Source: Ascaris suum (taxonomy: Eukaryota > Nematoda > Chromadorea > Rhabditida > Ascarididae). From it: a DNA stretch of 64,000 nucleotides. The notes under the pieces were generated by a model. That model worked only from the letters and a program-made list of their open reading frames with translations, searched no databases and was not told the DNA's origin. The stretch is from NCBI GenBank assembly GCA_013433145.1, contig CM024175.1, positions 7,486,516 through 7,550,515 on the forward strand, written 5' to 3'. Position numbers and translations under genes: made by a program. This document shows, piece after piece, positions 16,084 to 28,125 of this stretch; positions within the stretch are counted from its first letter, which is position 1, and each line of letters opens with the position of its first letter.

Positions 16084-19000
16084 GTATCCCTCCCCTCCCG
16101 CTCAATGGGATACCTAATTTTTCAAAAAATGCAACCTTCAAAAGCCTCCTCATAAACGTTTCAGCCAATGTCATAAAGGCATCTTTTGCATCCCGATAGC
16201 CTTTCTCGGCACATAATGCTAGAGACGATTCAGCAGCACCCACCAAAATCGCCAAATTTCAGCATTTATAGTGCGCTTTAGATACCAATGTGGGTATGAG
16301 ACCGCCCGAACGTCCGCAACTTCCGAGGGAGAAGGTGACACCTCTTCAGCTCGACGGCTTTCGAAGGAGCATCACCATCACTGTTTATGCTGCAGCGACC
16401 AAACAGCCCAGCGATCTGACCAAGACGTAGCACTCACATATGATATGGCGGAAATTGTTATTGGCTTCGAGATGCCTTGCACGCAACCGCCTCACGTAAA
16501 AACTGATGCAAACACTAATTCTGGATGATGCGCATGGCTTTATATAGTTACTTTTCATGAATAAATTCTGATGACATATGTGAATATACTTTCGAGACAG
16601 GATGAATAGAAATTTTCTCGTTGCAAGTGAAATAATTCCTCAGAATCACTGAAATGCATTAGGTGCTTTGGCATGAAGTGGATTTTTCTGCACATTTGTT
16701 CGCCTCTGCCGGACCCACTGTTGTGGAAATAGGCTCCAGTTACTAACTTCCCAAGCTTGGAGTGGACTTGGAGTCAGCGTTATGTCAAAAGGACGAACAT
16801 GAAGTAAACGCGAGTGAAGCTTGGAGTCGAAAGGACATAAGTGAGATAGATTAAGAACGATGCGAAGAACGATGGCCTTGTCAGAAATTTGGCCCTATGC
16901 AATGAGTCCATGCACCTCCCTCACCTCGGTCTTATATCCGACATTCGTGCAGTAACCTGCTCGCAATAACCATAAATTCACCTAACATATTTTCGAAAAC
17001 CGCAAAACAGAACTCGTAATATTGCAGAATTCGAAATTCACACAGTAATGAGATAAAACAATCTCCAACTCCATCACCACCGAATGAGCGCACTTCTTTT
17101 CGCAACATTTGAGAAGCTCGACATTGCGCAAACACTCCGCATTCAGCACACAATGGTTTTATTTCTTGCGAAAATGGAATTCATGCCATGAGGAAGGTGA
17201 TTTTGCTAATTTGATGCTCAACATTGCAAGTTTGGATGCGTTACTTTTTGATGGGATTTGCTATACATATGACACAATACAATGTGCTTTATCATTAATC
17301 CACATATTAGTCGTGAATATATAAGCGCATCAACTTTTAACAAAAACATAATGAATCGAATCGAATTGGCAGACAGTTTTGTGGATTGTGCCAACGTCTC
17401 CTAGCCAAATCTTTTGAATCAAGAGAATTGCGAACACTCAGAGCAATTTTCTGGACACAAGTGATCCGTCTTCATAATTTACTGCAAATCAAAGGTGTAT
17501 TAGGATTATAAAAGTTCAGAAAGATCATTTTTTTCAAGCGAAAATCGAGAGGTAACTGGCTGTCGAAGCCTTCGCGAGTCATCTTCGAGAGTGCTACTGG
17601 AGTTTTGCAATAATGCGTATTGAATCTTAGACTATGACAAGCTCGGCATGTGATCTCTTAAATTTTTCGTTTGAAACTCGCAAAATAGAATTGAAGATAA
17701 AGTTACTAAAGAAAAACACATATCCAGCGGGCCTAACGAAAACATTAAATAAAAATCGCTGATTTCTCCTCGCCACATCGAGTTGCAATCATTCTATTTG
17801 TGGAAATGATGAAAACGAATCAAAAGCGTATTGCAGTGGCTAAACAATTTTCATGGTTACTAGTTTTTTGATATTTTGCACAAAAGACGTTTATCTCTTC
17901 GTATCGTTTTCATGAAATTGCAAATTGCATTGTAGTCGACATTGCATTTTATAGATGGGCAATACAGTAGTCTGTGATGATTTCGACTTTTTTCATTAAC
18001 TTCAAACATTCGTCTGCTTATTTTGTTTAAATTGATAGGGAAGGATTTGCTCGACGGAGATACACTTCCACTTGTAAGCTAGCAACTGAACGTATCGAAA
18101 TGATAGGAGTACATCAACAATATTTTTGTAGTAGAAGTGCTTAGCCATTTGCTTGTTTCTCGAAAATTTGCGTGCGAGCGCTTCTAGACGGTCGTCAGGC
18201 ATGGCCATTGAATGTTTCATGATAATGAACAGTTTAGTGTTTTGTAGTCGTCCAGTGTGGTCGTTTGGATGAGCAGGAGATTCCACTGCTTCAATAAACG
18301 GGTCGTTTCTTCGTCGGATATTATCGAGCAGGTTCCACCAAAATTATGCATCATCATCTTTCAACTTCCTCTTTCCGGTTCAAAAGTCTTTCAAGAAGCA
18401 GGACATTGAGCACACTGCTTAGTGTTTTAACAGAGAACAAAGTAATCGTCCTTTCGAATAGTAGTTTAATTCGAATGAGATATGATAATTGCGAATAAAA
18501 TAACGCACAAAAAGCCCTCCACATTTATGATCCCCATTCATCATCTTTCCACTGTTAAACTTAGGTCATCATGTACTATCAACCAAACCAATAACTCAAA
18601 GATGTCTCAAGACATCGTAAGAATGGTCCGGGGGATATTCCATCCAGCATATTTGTAAGGGTCAGCTCCCCTTGGTTCGTCAATTGGTTCAAGTCTTCCT
18701 GAGCATCTGCACATCCTGTCCAGCTGCGGTCGAGCAAAGTGCGAGAAACAGGCTATAAGAGGAAGACAGTTTATCAGACGTAGACAATTAGGTGACAGAC
18801 AATTAGAGGCTCGTTCACAAGAGTGGTTTCGATCGTTGGCAGGAACTCGGCCTTAAGGAAAGTCTAGAAACTGGAATGAATGTATGAGCACATCATCCCC
18901 TTGTATCCTCCCGATTCTGCCTCAGGCCAAGCTCACAACATATGCTAGACAGTCGTTTGATCTGCCTGCATGATCCTGACCTTCCCTGGCTTACTTTGCA

Positions 19001-19119
19001 TGACGCACTATTCCAGCTTGATCTACAGCTGACTGATCTACCTTACATGTCTGTTTAGTTCAACGTTTACAGGGAAAGCGATAGAAGCGGCGGTTTTTTG
19101 CTTCATATGGAAGTTTTAG
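16084..19119. other. Region between the divergent trehalases, unresolved
   Basis: Three kilobases hold several coding-like fragments but no gene I can assemble. On the minus strand these are a frame near 16130-16235 (AESSLALCAEKGYRDAKDAF), a frame near 17060-17160 (LCAECGVFAQCRASQM) and an ORF near 18002-18340. An AATAAA lies near 16560 on the plus strand. The region near 16755-16835 contains two imperfect copies of CTTGGAGT...AAAGGAC. The upstream promoter of the second trehalase should be at its right end. Confidence 0.35.
18002..18340 (-). CDS. Hypothetical ORF or exon, product unknown
   Basis: The frame is open for about 112 codons from just after a TAA near 18341 to TGA at 18002-18004. 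It reads WWNLLDNIRRRNDPFIEAVE, then MPDDRLEALARKFSRNKQMA, then Lys/Tyr-rich sequence. There is no good ATG at its left end, but a GAAGCAG acceptor near 18286 would start an exon. A second minus frame (MMMHNFGGTCSIISDEETTR) overlaps its first third. The composition suggests either an exon or a remnant of a mobile element. I do not recognise it. Confidence 0.25.
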   Translation of the reverse strand, partial: WWNLLDNIRRRNDPFIEAVESPAHPNDHTGRLQNTKLFIIMKHSMAMPDDRLEALARKFSRNKQMAKHFYYKNIVDVLLSFRYVQLLAYKWKCISVEQILPYQFKQNKQTNV

Positions 19120-19140
19120 ATGAATTATGAAGCATTGAAA

Positions 19141-19155
19141 TTTCATTTCAGAGCG
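19141..19155 (+). promoter_or_regulatory. Candidate trans-splice acceptor before trehalase 2
   Basis: TTTCATTTCAG ends at 19151, four bases before the ATG at 19156. This is the usual nematode spacing for a spliced-leader acceptor. If used, it removes the upstream in-frame ATG at 19120 and makes 19156 the start. Confidence 0.55.
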
Positions 19156-22100
19156 ATGAGCGGTCAAATTAGTTCGGCACTGACAATTGCAATGGTGTTG
19201 CTTGTGAGGCTGGCACAGGTGGGATCATGTGCTGAGGATGGACAAACGAAACGAAACTTCGGCAACACAACACGTACGAACTTAACAACGACGATAGGCG
19301 CTGGCATGCGAACGAACAGGACAGGCAATGAGAGACACAACATTCCCACCGAGGATGATGTGCTCAGTTGGTCGGTAGAAGCACCACGTTTTGCGTGTGA
19401 CGAGAACACTTCAATGAGCTATGCGATCTACTGTCAGGGAAAAGTGCTTCATACGGTTGCCATGTTGAACATCTTCAAGGACTCGAAAACCTTCGTTGAC
19501 AAGCCGATGAAGCGTGATCCTGAGGAGATCAATGCCGATTTCAAGGCCCGCTTCTCCCATACGATCACCACCAATGATAGGGAAGCAGTCAGATCTTTCA
19601 TCGAAGAGAATTTCGGTACCGAAGGCGACGACCTCAGCGAGTATGAAAGCTTAATTTTCCTTCAAGAGAGGCGGTTCACTGTCGACTCACTAGCTGTGAT
19701 ATGCTAATGAGGCGTATTCGCGAGAGTTGAATTCCATAACACTTTGAATAGTCCTACTTTGATGTCAATGCCACAAGCGATAATTTGCATTGAAGTATGC
19801 TGCATTTCGAACGTTACAAATCGGTTATGTGTGCACCGCCTGCAAATATGAGACTATTTGTAGCTGGCTGCATTTCATTATGAGTGTCTTAAGCACAAAC
19901 ATCCTTAACCCTAATAAGGGTTAAATTTTAAAAGAAAGATAGTCAATGATGCCATAAAAGGATTAAAAAGTACTCTGCAGTTAAGCATGCCAAAAGTAGT
20001 CTCAAAAGAACTCCTCAGGTAATTAGCAAAGAAAAAATGAGTTGGCTGTGTTACTGAAAATTTGTTTGAAGAAGGTGTTCAGGTCAATTTGCTGGAATCG
20101 TTTTTAATGATGCATGATTGCTGTCCATCACTTGTATGTTTTCGTAGAAACGGCGCACATGCTAAAGAAGTTGGTGGATGTAAAAGGTACGCTGCACATA
20201 TTAACAGTTTACATATAAATGACATGAATATGGGTCTCTGTGTAACTGATTAGTGAACCTAGGCCGTTAACAATGAATAGAAGTAGAGGAAGGCGGAGGA
20301 AGCCTGAGGTGAACATGTGGAATAGAGTTAAATGAATGGGTACTTGCAATGGAGTGCTCTACATCAATGTCATTAAAAGATACTATATTCCACTGATGAA
20401 AGCTTAAGTTATATCGTGACCGTTGCAATGCAAATAGGTGTGCGAATGGGACAATGTCGGATTGGGTAGATGATCCGGAATACCTGATCTCGATCGATGA
20501 CAATGAAATGCGTCGATTTGCTCTTGAAATTCACGCACTCTGGAAGAAACTCTGCCGCACCATTAAAAAGGAGGTTTGTATTCTGATGTGTTGTAGTTTA
20601 TTTCAATGTACAGTAATGTGAAATGATGTGAAGTTAATGAAATGTGTTCTACGCATTTATAATCATATGAATAAAGAGGAAGTACTCATTATTTGCTGTC
20701 AACTTTGACGAATATTAAATCAGATGCGGAGTTAAAAAGCGGAAACTAATAGAAACTATTGAGAACATGTGGGCCTTCAAGAGTGTAAACACATTTTAGC
20801 GTATTTAAATATACAATTATAAACATGAAATATAAAATTCCAGACATTGCTGGAACAATAACTTTGTAAGCTGAATTCTATGTTTCAGTTAGAAATACAG
20901 AAATACTTTAGGTGAAAGAGTACCCTCAGAGATATTCTCTACTTTACGTCCCTAATGAGTTCATCATTCCGGGAGGTCGTTTTCGAGAGCTCTATTATTG
21001 GGACTCCTATTGGGTGGTTAAAGGACTCATCGCTTCAGGTAACATTTCAACTTTATTTTTGCGTCGCTTTATTCAAATACGTCTTTTTATTTGATCATTT
21101 TCACTCCTATTTAATTTCTTTTCTAATATAAGGAATATCCATGTGCAATACGCTATTGATGAGATCCAATAAATCATATGTTCAAAAACAATATTTCCCT
21201 ACTACAGTTATTGGCTGATTTGAATGCATTTGATTAGCGGCATTGTTATATTTGTACTCATATGGAGTGTTGCAGTTCAGCAATTTATATCCTGATGGTT
21301 AAATCGTCCATTTTATTCGTTCTCCCTTCTGTCAATCCGTGCCATACCCAAATGAGAAGTCCACAAAGGAGATAAAGTGATGGGCAGAACAAAGTAACTA
21401 GTTTCATCTGTAGCAATAAAGCTTCTTTTCCACTCTCTACTCGTCGAGAGGCTAAGATAGAGAAGTGGGAAGACGAATTTAACTTCTGAGATCCTGCACT
21501 TTTTGCACGTGGAGATGGCTTGAAAAGTACTCCAGCTCGAATAATGAGTCTATCCCCTAAAATTAAGACATTTTCATTTTCTAGGATAAGTTCGTAGTTA
21601 CAGGAATGCATGAAACGGCGAAGCACGTTATTGAGAATTTTCGGTATCTAATCCATCAGTACGGGTTTATACCAAGCGGGAATCGAAATTATTACCTTCG
21701 AAGAACACAACCACCATTGTTCATACCGATGGTATATGAATACCATACAATTACAGAAGACGATCAGTTCTTGATTTCTACTTTGGATGCCATGGAAACG
21801 GTGAGATCCGCAAAAACCTTAACCAAGCATTGCATCTACAATCGATAATTCGAGCCGATTTGTTCGTGCTCGTTATCAATATAATGGAGAAGAAGTCAAG
21901 ACCTATGATCTCAGATTGCCTTTTGGTTTCTACCATATGAAGTTACGATAAGCTTTCATTTGCAGACAAATTATTGCGAAATTCTGACCACTTCTGTGCA
22001 CTCAAGTAAAATTTTGTTGAATTCTGATGGCGCCTTCATATAAAAAGTGTTGTCATTTAGTAAGTGAAGCGCTAAATGAAGATGAAAGAAGCTACGATAG

Positions 22101-25100
22101 AATATTGCGCATTTTATTGCTAGCGGGACATTTTTGAGTAATTATGAGACTTGCAGGATTTTATTAACAACCTGGACCATTTCCCATAAAACAAAAATAA
22201 TTTAGGAGCTCGCATTCTGGAAGAAGAAACGAACAAGGCAAGTAAACAAGAATGGCAAAAATTACACAATCTTTCAATACAATGCCGATACAAATGTACC
22301 AAGGCAAGCTGCTGACTGAATACATTTCATGCAGCTCATGTTACTTTGATGTGCATCCTCTTCGGCCTTTCACAAGAGGTTGCTGTTGATGAAATGACGG
22401 CAATGACACGATTTAGTGGCATTTTCTTTAATCTAAAGTCTGATCTTCCTGCTTGAGAATCTGGACGCTATTTACACATTAATAAGCAGTTCAGTGATGA
22501 ACGTCGACTTTGGAATTTGCTTCCGAGTAGTCAGTCGGTTGGTGATTTGGCTGAAACGATTCACCGCCAGAATTGACTGGAGAAGAAATTTACGGTCACG
22601 AAGTGGCCTTAGAATTGCACAGAAAATGAGAAAATCCTGACTAGCTGTAGTTCAAGGTCTCTTAAGAGTGAAATTCAAGGCCAGAGTCTTATCGTGAAGA
22701 TTTCTTAACGGCTCAAGGATTGGATGCAGGCCGAAAACGACTTCTATGGAAAGAAATAGCGAATGCAGCCGAGTCAGGTTGGGATTTCAGCAGCCGTTGG
22801 CTGGCAAATGGCAAGACAATGGACACCATCGAAACGTCGAATATTGCTCCCGTCGATTTGAATGCGATCATGTGCTGGAATATGGAAATTTTAGCACACC
22901 TCCATGGAGCACTTGGTAGAATAATAGAAGTTTGATTAAAAATATCACTGTCAAATCAACTATTCTGAATTGAAACTTAGCAGCTGTTCATAAAATTTTA
23001 TGAAAAAGCCTAGGAGTTGAAAACGATGAATTCAAAAATGTTTTGCGTCAATCCCACCTGTTATCAGCATTGTTAATATTAACAGTAGCAGTAATAGTAA
23101 AACAAACACTTTGAACACAGCGAACAAGGAATTTTCTTTGGACTTAATAAAGGCATTATACGTGAGATATTGCAGTAGAGAAGACCGCCTGCGATTCATG
23201 AGTGTGGATTCATTTTTCGAGTATTTTCACTTCTTGGCCAGTTGATGTTTAGTAGCTACGCTGCATTTTGTTTTGCCCATAACACCTAACTGTTTAAGGC
23301 AATTCAGGGAACGCAAGTCGTCGACTGGAACTGAATCGTGAGCGAGCAAAATTCGTTGACACATTCGAGGCAGTATTCTTCGATGATCATGAAGGTGCTT
23401 GGTTCGATGTAAATCTACGCACCATGGAAAGGGTCGACGATGCGTATCCGTCAATTGCGGCACCACTCTTTGCCGAGTGCTATAGCTCGTTGGATAACCC
23501 AATGATGATCGAGGTGCTTGAAACGCTCCACAGAAAGGGACTTCTACAATTTCCTGGAGGTGTGCCCACAAGGTAGATTGATTTTATCGTTGTGTGTTGG
23601 GTCGGTTTTCTAAGGTAGTTTCAAATTCTCTACTAAATCACTACAATAAATCACCACCGAAAATCGGAACAAAAATTTGAGCACGATTTCCATCCTGGCA
23701 ATGTTTATTAGGTAATTCTAGCGTCTCTGTTCATGTTGCAGAAACCTTGCAGAATTCTCCCTTTTTCATCAAGGATCGAGAGAGAGAAGAATGGTGATGG
23801 AATGAAGACACATTCGCATAGCGTAATACATTTCAGACTTTTCTCACTTTTCTCAGAAATAAGTTAAATCGATGCACACCTCAGCAAGTATGCTGGGCGC
23901 TTTCACGTTAATCCTCACAAATAATGAATTAATACCCTTTTTGATAATTAATAACACCCTTTTTGTTTGCTGCCACATAGCTTCAACCTCAGATATATAA
24001 AACTTTAGTCTTATTCGAGGAACTCATCAACAGTGGGATTATCCGAATGGCTTTGCACCGATCAATCATATGGTCATTGAAGGACTTCGTAAATCAAATC
24101 ATCCGATGTAAGTCATTGTCTCATCTTTTACATTATTCATAACTGAGCTTCACAGCTTCACGGTTGCTCTTATATTAATGGAAGGTTTATTTGCCGGTAA
24201 AAAAGTCCGTGCTTAGCATTGCTCCTTAGTTCAGGCATTGACTCTCGAATCTTTTATTGGATGCCATGGAAAACTTAGGTAAGTCAGGATTTATTTGGCT
24301 ATAACAAAGGCAAACAAATGAACTCACAAATCAAAAATCGGAGATGTCCCCAGGGAGTAGAATGCAGTGCGTGTTTTCTATTAGACGAATTGATCAACGT
24401 CTATGTGGGTTGTTTTGCTGAGAATACTTGGATGTGAATACTCGCCGCAAAAATTTCGCTTCGATGAATGCAACGAATATAAAGTGGGAAATGACAGATA
24501 CATTGTTTTGTACATTAGAAGCCAAACTATAGAAGAGTGACATGGATGAATATGGGTCCGATTCCTGTATTCCAAATATTCATTGCTGAAAAAATAATGA
24601 CTTATTGCCAATTGCAGTATGCAGCAAAAAGCATTTGAAATTGCAAGCAAATGGATTAATAGGAATTATCGTGTCTATATGAATGAACATAAATTATGGC
24701 AGAAATATGATGTGGCGAAGGATTATCTCAGAGTGGCAAAAGGAGGCGAGTATGATAACCAGGTTTCGACTTTCTAATTAAAACAACTTTTCAAGAGAAC
24801 GATATGTATTGCTTTGGAAATCTACCGATCCAATATACCTACCTTCCTATACCGTATTTGGTTGTATAGAAGCCTCTCGGCCTGTAGTTTGCACTGTCAT
24901 CTAGAAACGGTTGAAACTTGGCATGGGGCTTCTAATTAAATGGGAGGGAGGCGATATTCATGCGAGTACGGCAATTTATCATTTATTCAAAACGAATTAC
25001 CTGTGTACCACTGCGCATATCGTTTAGCAGCAAATGAAGAGAATGACGAATACTTCAATCGTTTAGACGTCGCTATATGAGACTGAGGTTGTACTTGTTC

Positions 25101-27293
25101 GCCGTGTGGTGTTCACTGCCGCGCTTTATGTTATATCAATTAAATGCGATCTTACTTCACAGTATTGACTCATATCATTGGAATGATTTGATATCGACAT
25201 TGATTGAAGGTATTTTCATTTGTCTGGGCGTGGCTTTTAGTGATGGCAACTAAAAAAGCGAATCTCGGTCAGTTTATACCAACGGAAATTCGGTTCTGAT
25301 TTTTCTCGTTTTTTTTGCAATCGACATTTAAAGTTCTGTAGTTGCAAAGTAATTTTACTAGTTTGACGTGATCTTCAAATTTTGCATTTCTCTGCTTTGT
25401 ATTCATTATAATAGCCTATTGCATCGTTTTGGCCTGTTATGTTGGGATTACGTTGATAACTCGTTGAGAAATTAGCTCGATTAATTTGAGATTGTCGATT
25501 CAACAAATAATGTTGTAAATTCTAACTTGTTGGCTTCGCATCATTTGTGCCGTTCGGCGATATCGCCGACATGATAAAACCTTATTAATTGTGAATAACT
25601 ATGAGACAGTGGTTAATAACTTTTTGAACAATTTAAAGGCTCTTTTCGTTAGCGATCATCATCATGGGCGAGAACTTCTTATTTTTGAAATGATGGAGCT
25701 GTTAATTAGCATATCTCTTCTCTCATTTATGATGAGTTTCTTAATTTACGCAACATCTCTAAGCATTTGAGATGAACCTACATTCTCGGCCCTCATACCA
25801 TCCGAAATCTTTTCTATTAAGACGATTTTTTACTATGTCTCTCAGTTTATTCTTCCTCATATTTGCATACTATTAATGCCACAGCATGTGGAATTGTATA
25901 ATCAAATTGCAGTGCGACATATGAAAAGATTACCTTTGTTCAGCGATATATGCAAATATTTGTTTCATTTCTCGGCTTTCTTGTCCACTTTGTAAGATCA
26001 GTGATTCTCTAGATTGCTTAAGCATTCGAACGTTGTAGTCTTATTTTTATCCCCAGCTCAAGTGTCGCCTTATTTTATTTTGTTTATAAATGCTCCTTGT
26101 GTGCCTTTATTTCATACCTCAAGAGCGTATTTATTTATCTTCGTGTGAATATAATCAATATTGCTAGTAATTTGCAGACATGAGAATTTTATGGAACGTT
26201 GTAGTGCGAGTGGAAAAATGTACTCGGAGCGTTAATTGCTCATCCACCCTTTTCTTGCAGTAGTTATTTACCTTTGAACTTCGAAGTACTTTTCGAGATG
26301 AATCTTGCACTTCTTTGCCACATTTACAAATGTTTGAAGCGGTCTATTATTTGGTCGACATTTTGGCCTGTTTTTGCCCTTGCTTAGGACATTTACCAGA
26401 GTCAGCATGGTGCTTTGCATCCTAAACAAATTATTAAACTAAACGAGCCATGGTTTTTCTCTTTCGCGTTTTCTCCCCCCTCTTTTCACCAAGGCTTTCC
26501 CTTTTCATTGCCTTGGCAACGAAGATCCTCATCTCTCATTTGGCTACAGGCCGGTTGATACCCCATTTCGCTATAGCCGCAGTTTTGCTGCTTTTTATTA
26601 TGGTCGCTTATAGTATTTGTTTTCTTCATTCTTGTCTTGTCGATCAGTGAACGCTTTCTTCGGCGAACATCACTAACCCACGACCTTCTACTGACCGGAC
26701 AGGTGATGTACCATTGAGTCTGATAGCATTCGGAAAAAATTTACCAATTCACTGGGTGCAGGACCATTCACACTGCTCTTTGCTAAGCAGTCGTTTGCCT
26801 TACCTAAAATTTAGAAGTAACGTTTATGTAATTTCATTTGACAGGACGAGTACTTGCCATCGCTATCACAGTGATCCATTCTATGCAAATCATATGTTGC
26901 ATAAGTTTAAAAAAATCGTTCAAAACAAATAGGCGAGGAATGGGCTGCTTTTTCGTAATTTAAACGGGAATCCGAAGCAGTCCTTTAACCTGAACTACTT
27001 CCTTCAATCGCTTTCTAAAACCAATCGAAGCGAATGTTCGAAGCAGCAAAGATGAAAGATTTTAGGCTGGATTTGGTTGGACGAACGGCGCATTGCTCGA
27101 TTTGCTTGTTACTTACAGTAAAAGAATTCGTGTTGTGAGCGCAGATGCACCTGCTAGTTATCAATCAGTACCCGGATCCGCCGATACTGAAGCTACGTCT
27201 GTGCTACGAACCCCTCTGTCGAGTATCACACTCTCAAAGATTATTGTCAAGTCGTTCAAGAGATTTTTTGCTGCCATTCTCAGATGCAAATGA
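19156..27293 (+). CDS. Second trehalase (GH37), secreted, with altered active-site residues (10 exons, 671 aa)
   Basis: Exons: 19156-19640, 20438-20573, 20912-21038, 21604-21800, 22206-22303, 22680-22915, 23308-23572, 24009-24107, 24618-24762, 27066-27293; total 2,016 nt. All intron positions and phases match the inverted neighbour, and exons 3-9 have identical lengths. The N-terminus is a signal peptide (hydrophobic SSALTIAMVLLVRLA) with no later membrane span, so the product is probably exported. Signature 1 is intact (PGGRFRELYYWDSY, Arg230), as are RPES and the acid Asp383 in SGWDFSSRW. Three invariant-type positions have changed: the base Glu is Gln576 (WQKYD), PNG is PSG (Ser274), and the QWD signature ends in Phe530. 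Intron 5 has a GC donor. The frame is fully open, so this is not a broken gene, but hydrolysis is doubtful. Confidence 0.92.
22304..22679 (+). other. GC-AG intron in trehalase 2
   Basis: The donor reads CCAAG|GCAAGC and the acceptor AATTCAAG|GCC. This is the only splice that restores the Arg codon of RPES in frame. The equivalent intron of the other trehalase starts with an ordinary GT (CCACG|GTTGGT). Confidence 0.85.
24763..27065. other. Long last intron of trehalase 2
   Basis: This 2.3-kb intron is about 2.5 times the equivalent 913-bp intron of the paralogue. It contains open frames at 26450-26650 and 26714-26932 (plus) with no splice support and no recognisable motif. I see no transposon. 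Confidence 0.5.
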
Positions 27294-27313
27294 GCCCTCC
27301 GTGATTCAAAACG

Positions 27314-27319
27314 AATAAA
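27314..27319 (+). terminator. Poly(A) signal of trehalase 2
   Basis: AATAAA 21 nt after the stop codon (27291-27293), which implies a very short 3' UTR. Confidence 0.7.
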
Positions 27320-27767
27320 GCGTTGTTGCATATACTCGAAGAGGAACAACGATAAATGTAATTAAGCTCGAAATTTTTAGCTTATAAAGTAGTGCACTCT
27401 ATGGTAGACAAAAATTCGTAATAAATGACATGCACTTCTTGAGATCGTTGTTACGCGCATCGCAGCTAACGAAAATGGTTCAACGATCACAAAATCATTC
27501 AGAATAGTGGAGAGACTTTGATTCTTAATTATGTGAAGATTTTCTTCTTCCTTTTCTGATTATCTCTGTCCACTATGTGGCTATCAAGTTCCTGAATTTT
27601 AGCTGGGTCAATTTTTGTAAGTCCAGGAATTGGCACATTGGGCGAAATTTTCGAGGATAAAATGTTTAAAGTCTGTCAAAGCTTCGGCCACTCTTCCAAG
27701 TTCCACACCTGGAGCTAATTCAATGAGTCAGAGGCGAAACTGTCGAATGAGATAGCTTGTGCAGTGC

Positions 27768-28043
27768 TCATGAGCAGACATACGCAGCATTATCCAATGT
27801 ACATGCACATTGGATAATGATGAAGAGATGTATAGAGCAAATAGAAAGTGTAAGAATTGCAAACGTGGGTTGAAAAGCATTGCCTTTTGCTGTGAAAATT
27901 TTTACGAAAGGTTCATGAAAAACAAGAGTGGAAAAGCATAGAAGTATATCCAATATTACACTGAAGGAAGCAATTGTGCGGATGCATCCTTTCAAATTAC
28001 GTCCTCCGGTACACTCGAGAGTGCGACTATACTGCTTCATCAT
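27768..28043 (-). CDS. Hypothetical small two-helix membrane protein (91 aa) or exon
   Basis: The ORF runs from the ATG at 28043 to a TGA at 27768. Its two hydrophobic stretches (IASFSVILDILLCFSTLVFH and FAILTLSICSIHLFIIIQCA) are separated by a short loop with FVKIFTAKGNAF. This is a sensible hairpin of membrane helices. No homology is recognised. It faces trehalase 2 tail to tail. A 13-bp inverted repeat lies near its end. Chance openness in AT-rich DNA often gives hydrophobic frames, so confidence is low. Confidence 0.3.
   Translation of the reverse strand: MMKQYSRTLECTGGRNLKGCIRTIASFSVILDILLCFSTLVFHEPFVKIFTAKGNAFQPTFAILTLSICSIHLFIIIQCACTLDNAAYVCS
27788..27819. repeat. Perfect 13-bp inverted repeat with 6-nt loop
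   Basis: CATTATCCAATGT (27788-27800), loop ACATGC, then ACATTGGATAATG (27807-27819). The arms match perfectly. It is about 490 bp past the trehalase 2 stop and within the hypothetical minus-strand ORF. Confidence 0.9.
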
Positions 28044-28125
28044 CGCAAATCCTCATCTGTTGCTAGAGAATTTCCCTACGAATTTGCTAGTAATAGCAGA
28101 CTACAAGAATTTGCTCTCGAATTAG

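Noticed and set aside
19120..19158. Upstream ATG at 19120 as the trehalase 2 start
   Set aside because: A TTTCAG acceptor lies between it and the ATG at 19156, and the shorter start gives a standard signal peptide; it remains possible if the mRNA is not trans-spliced there.
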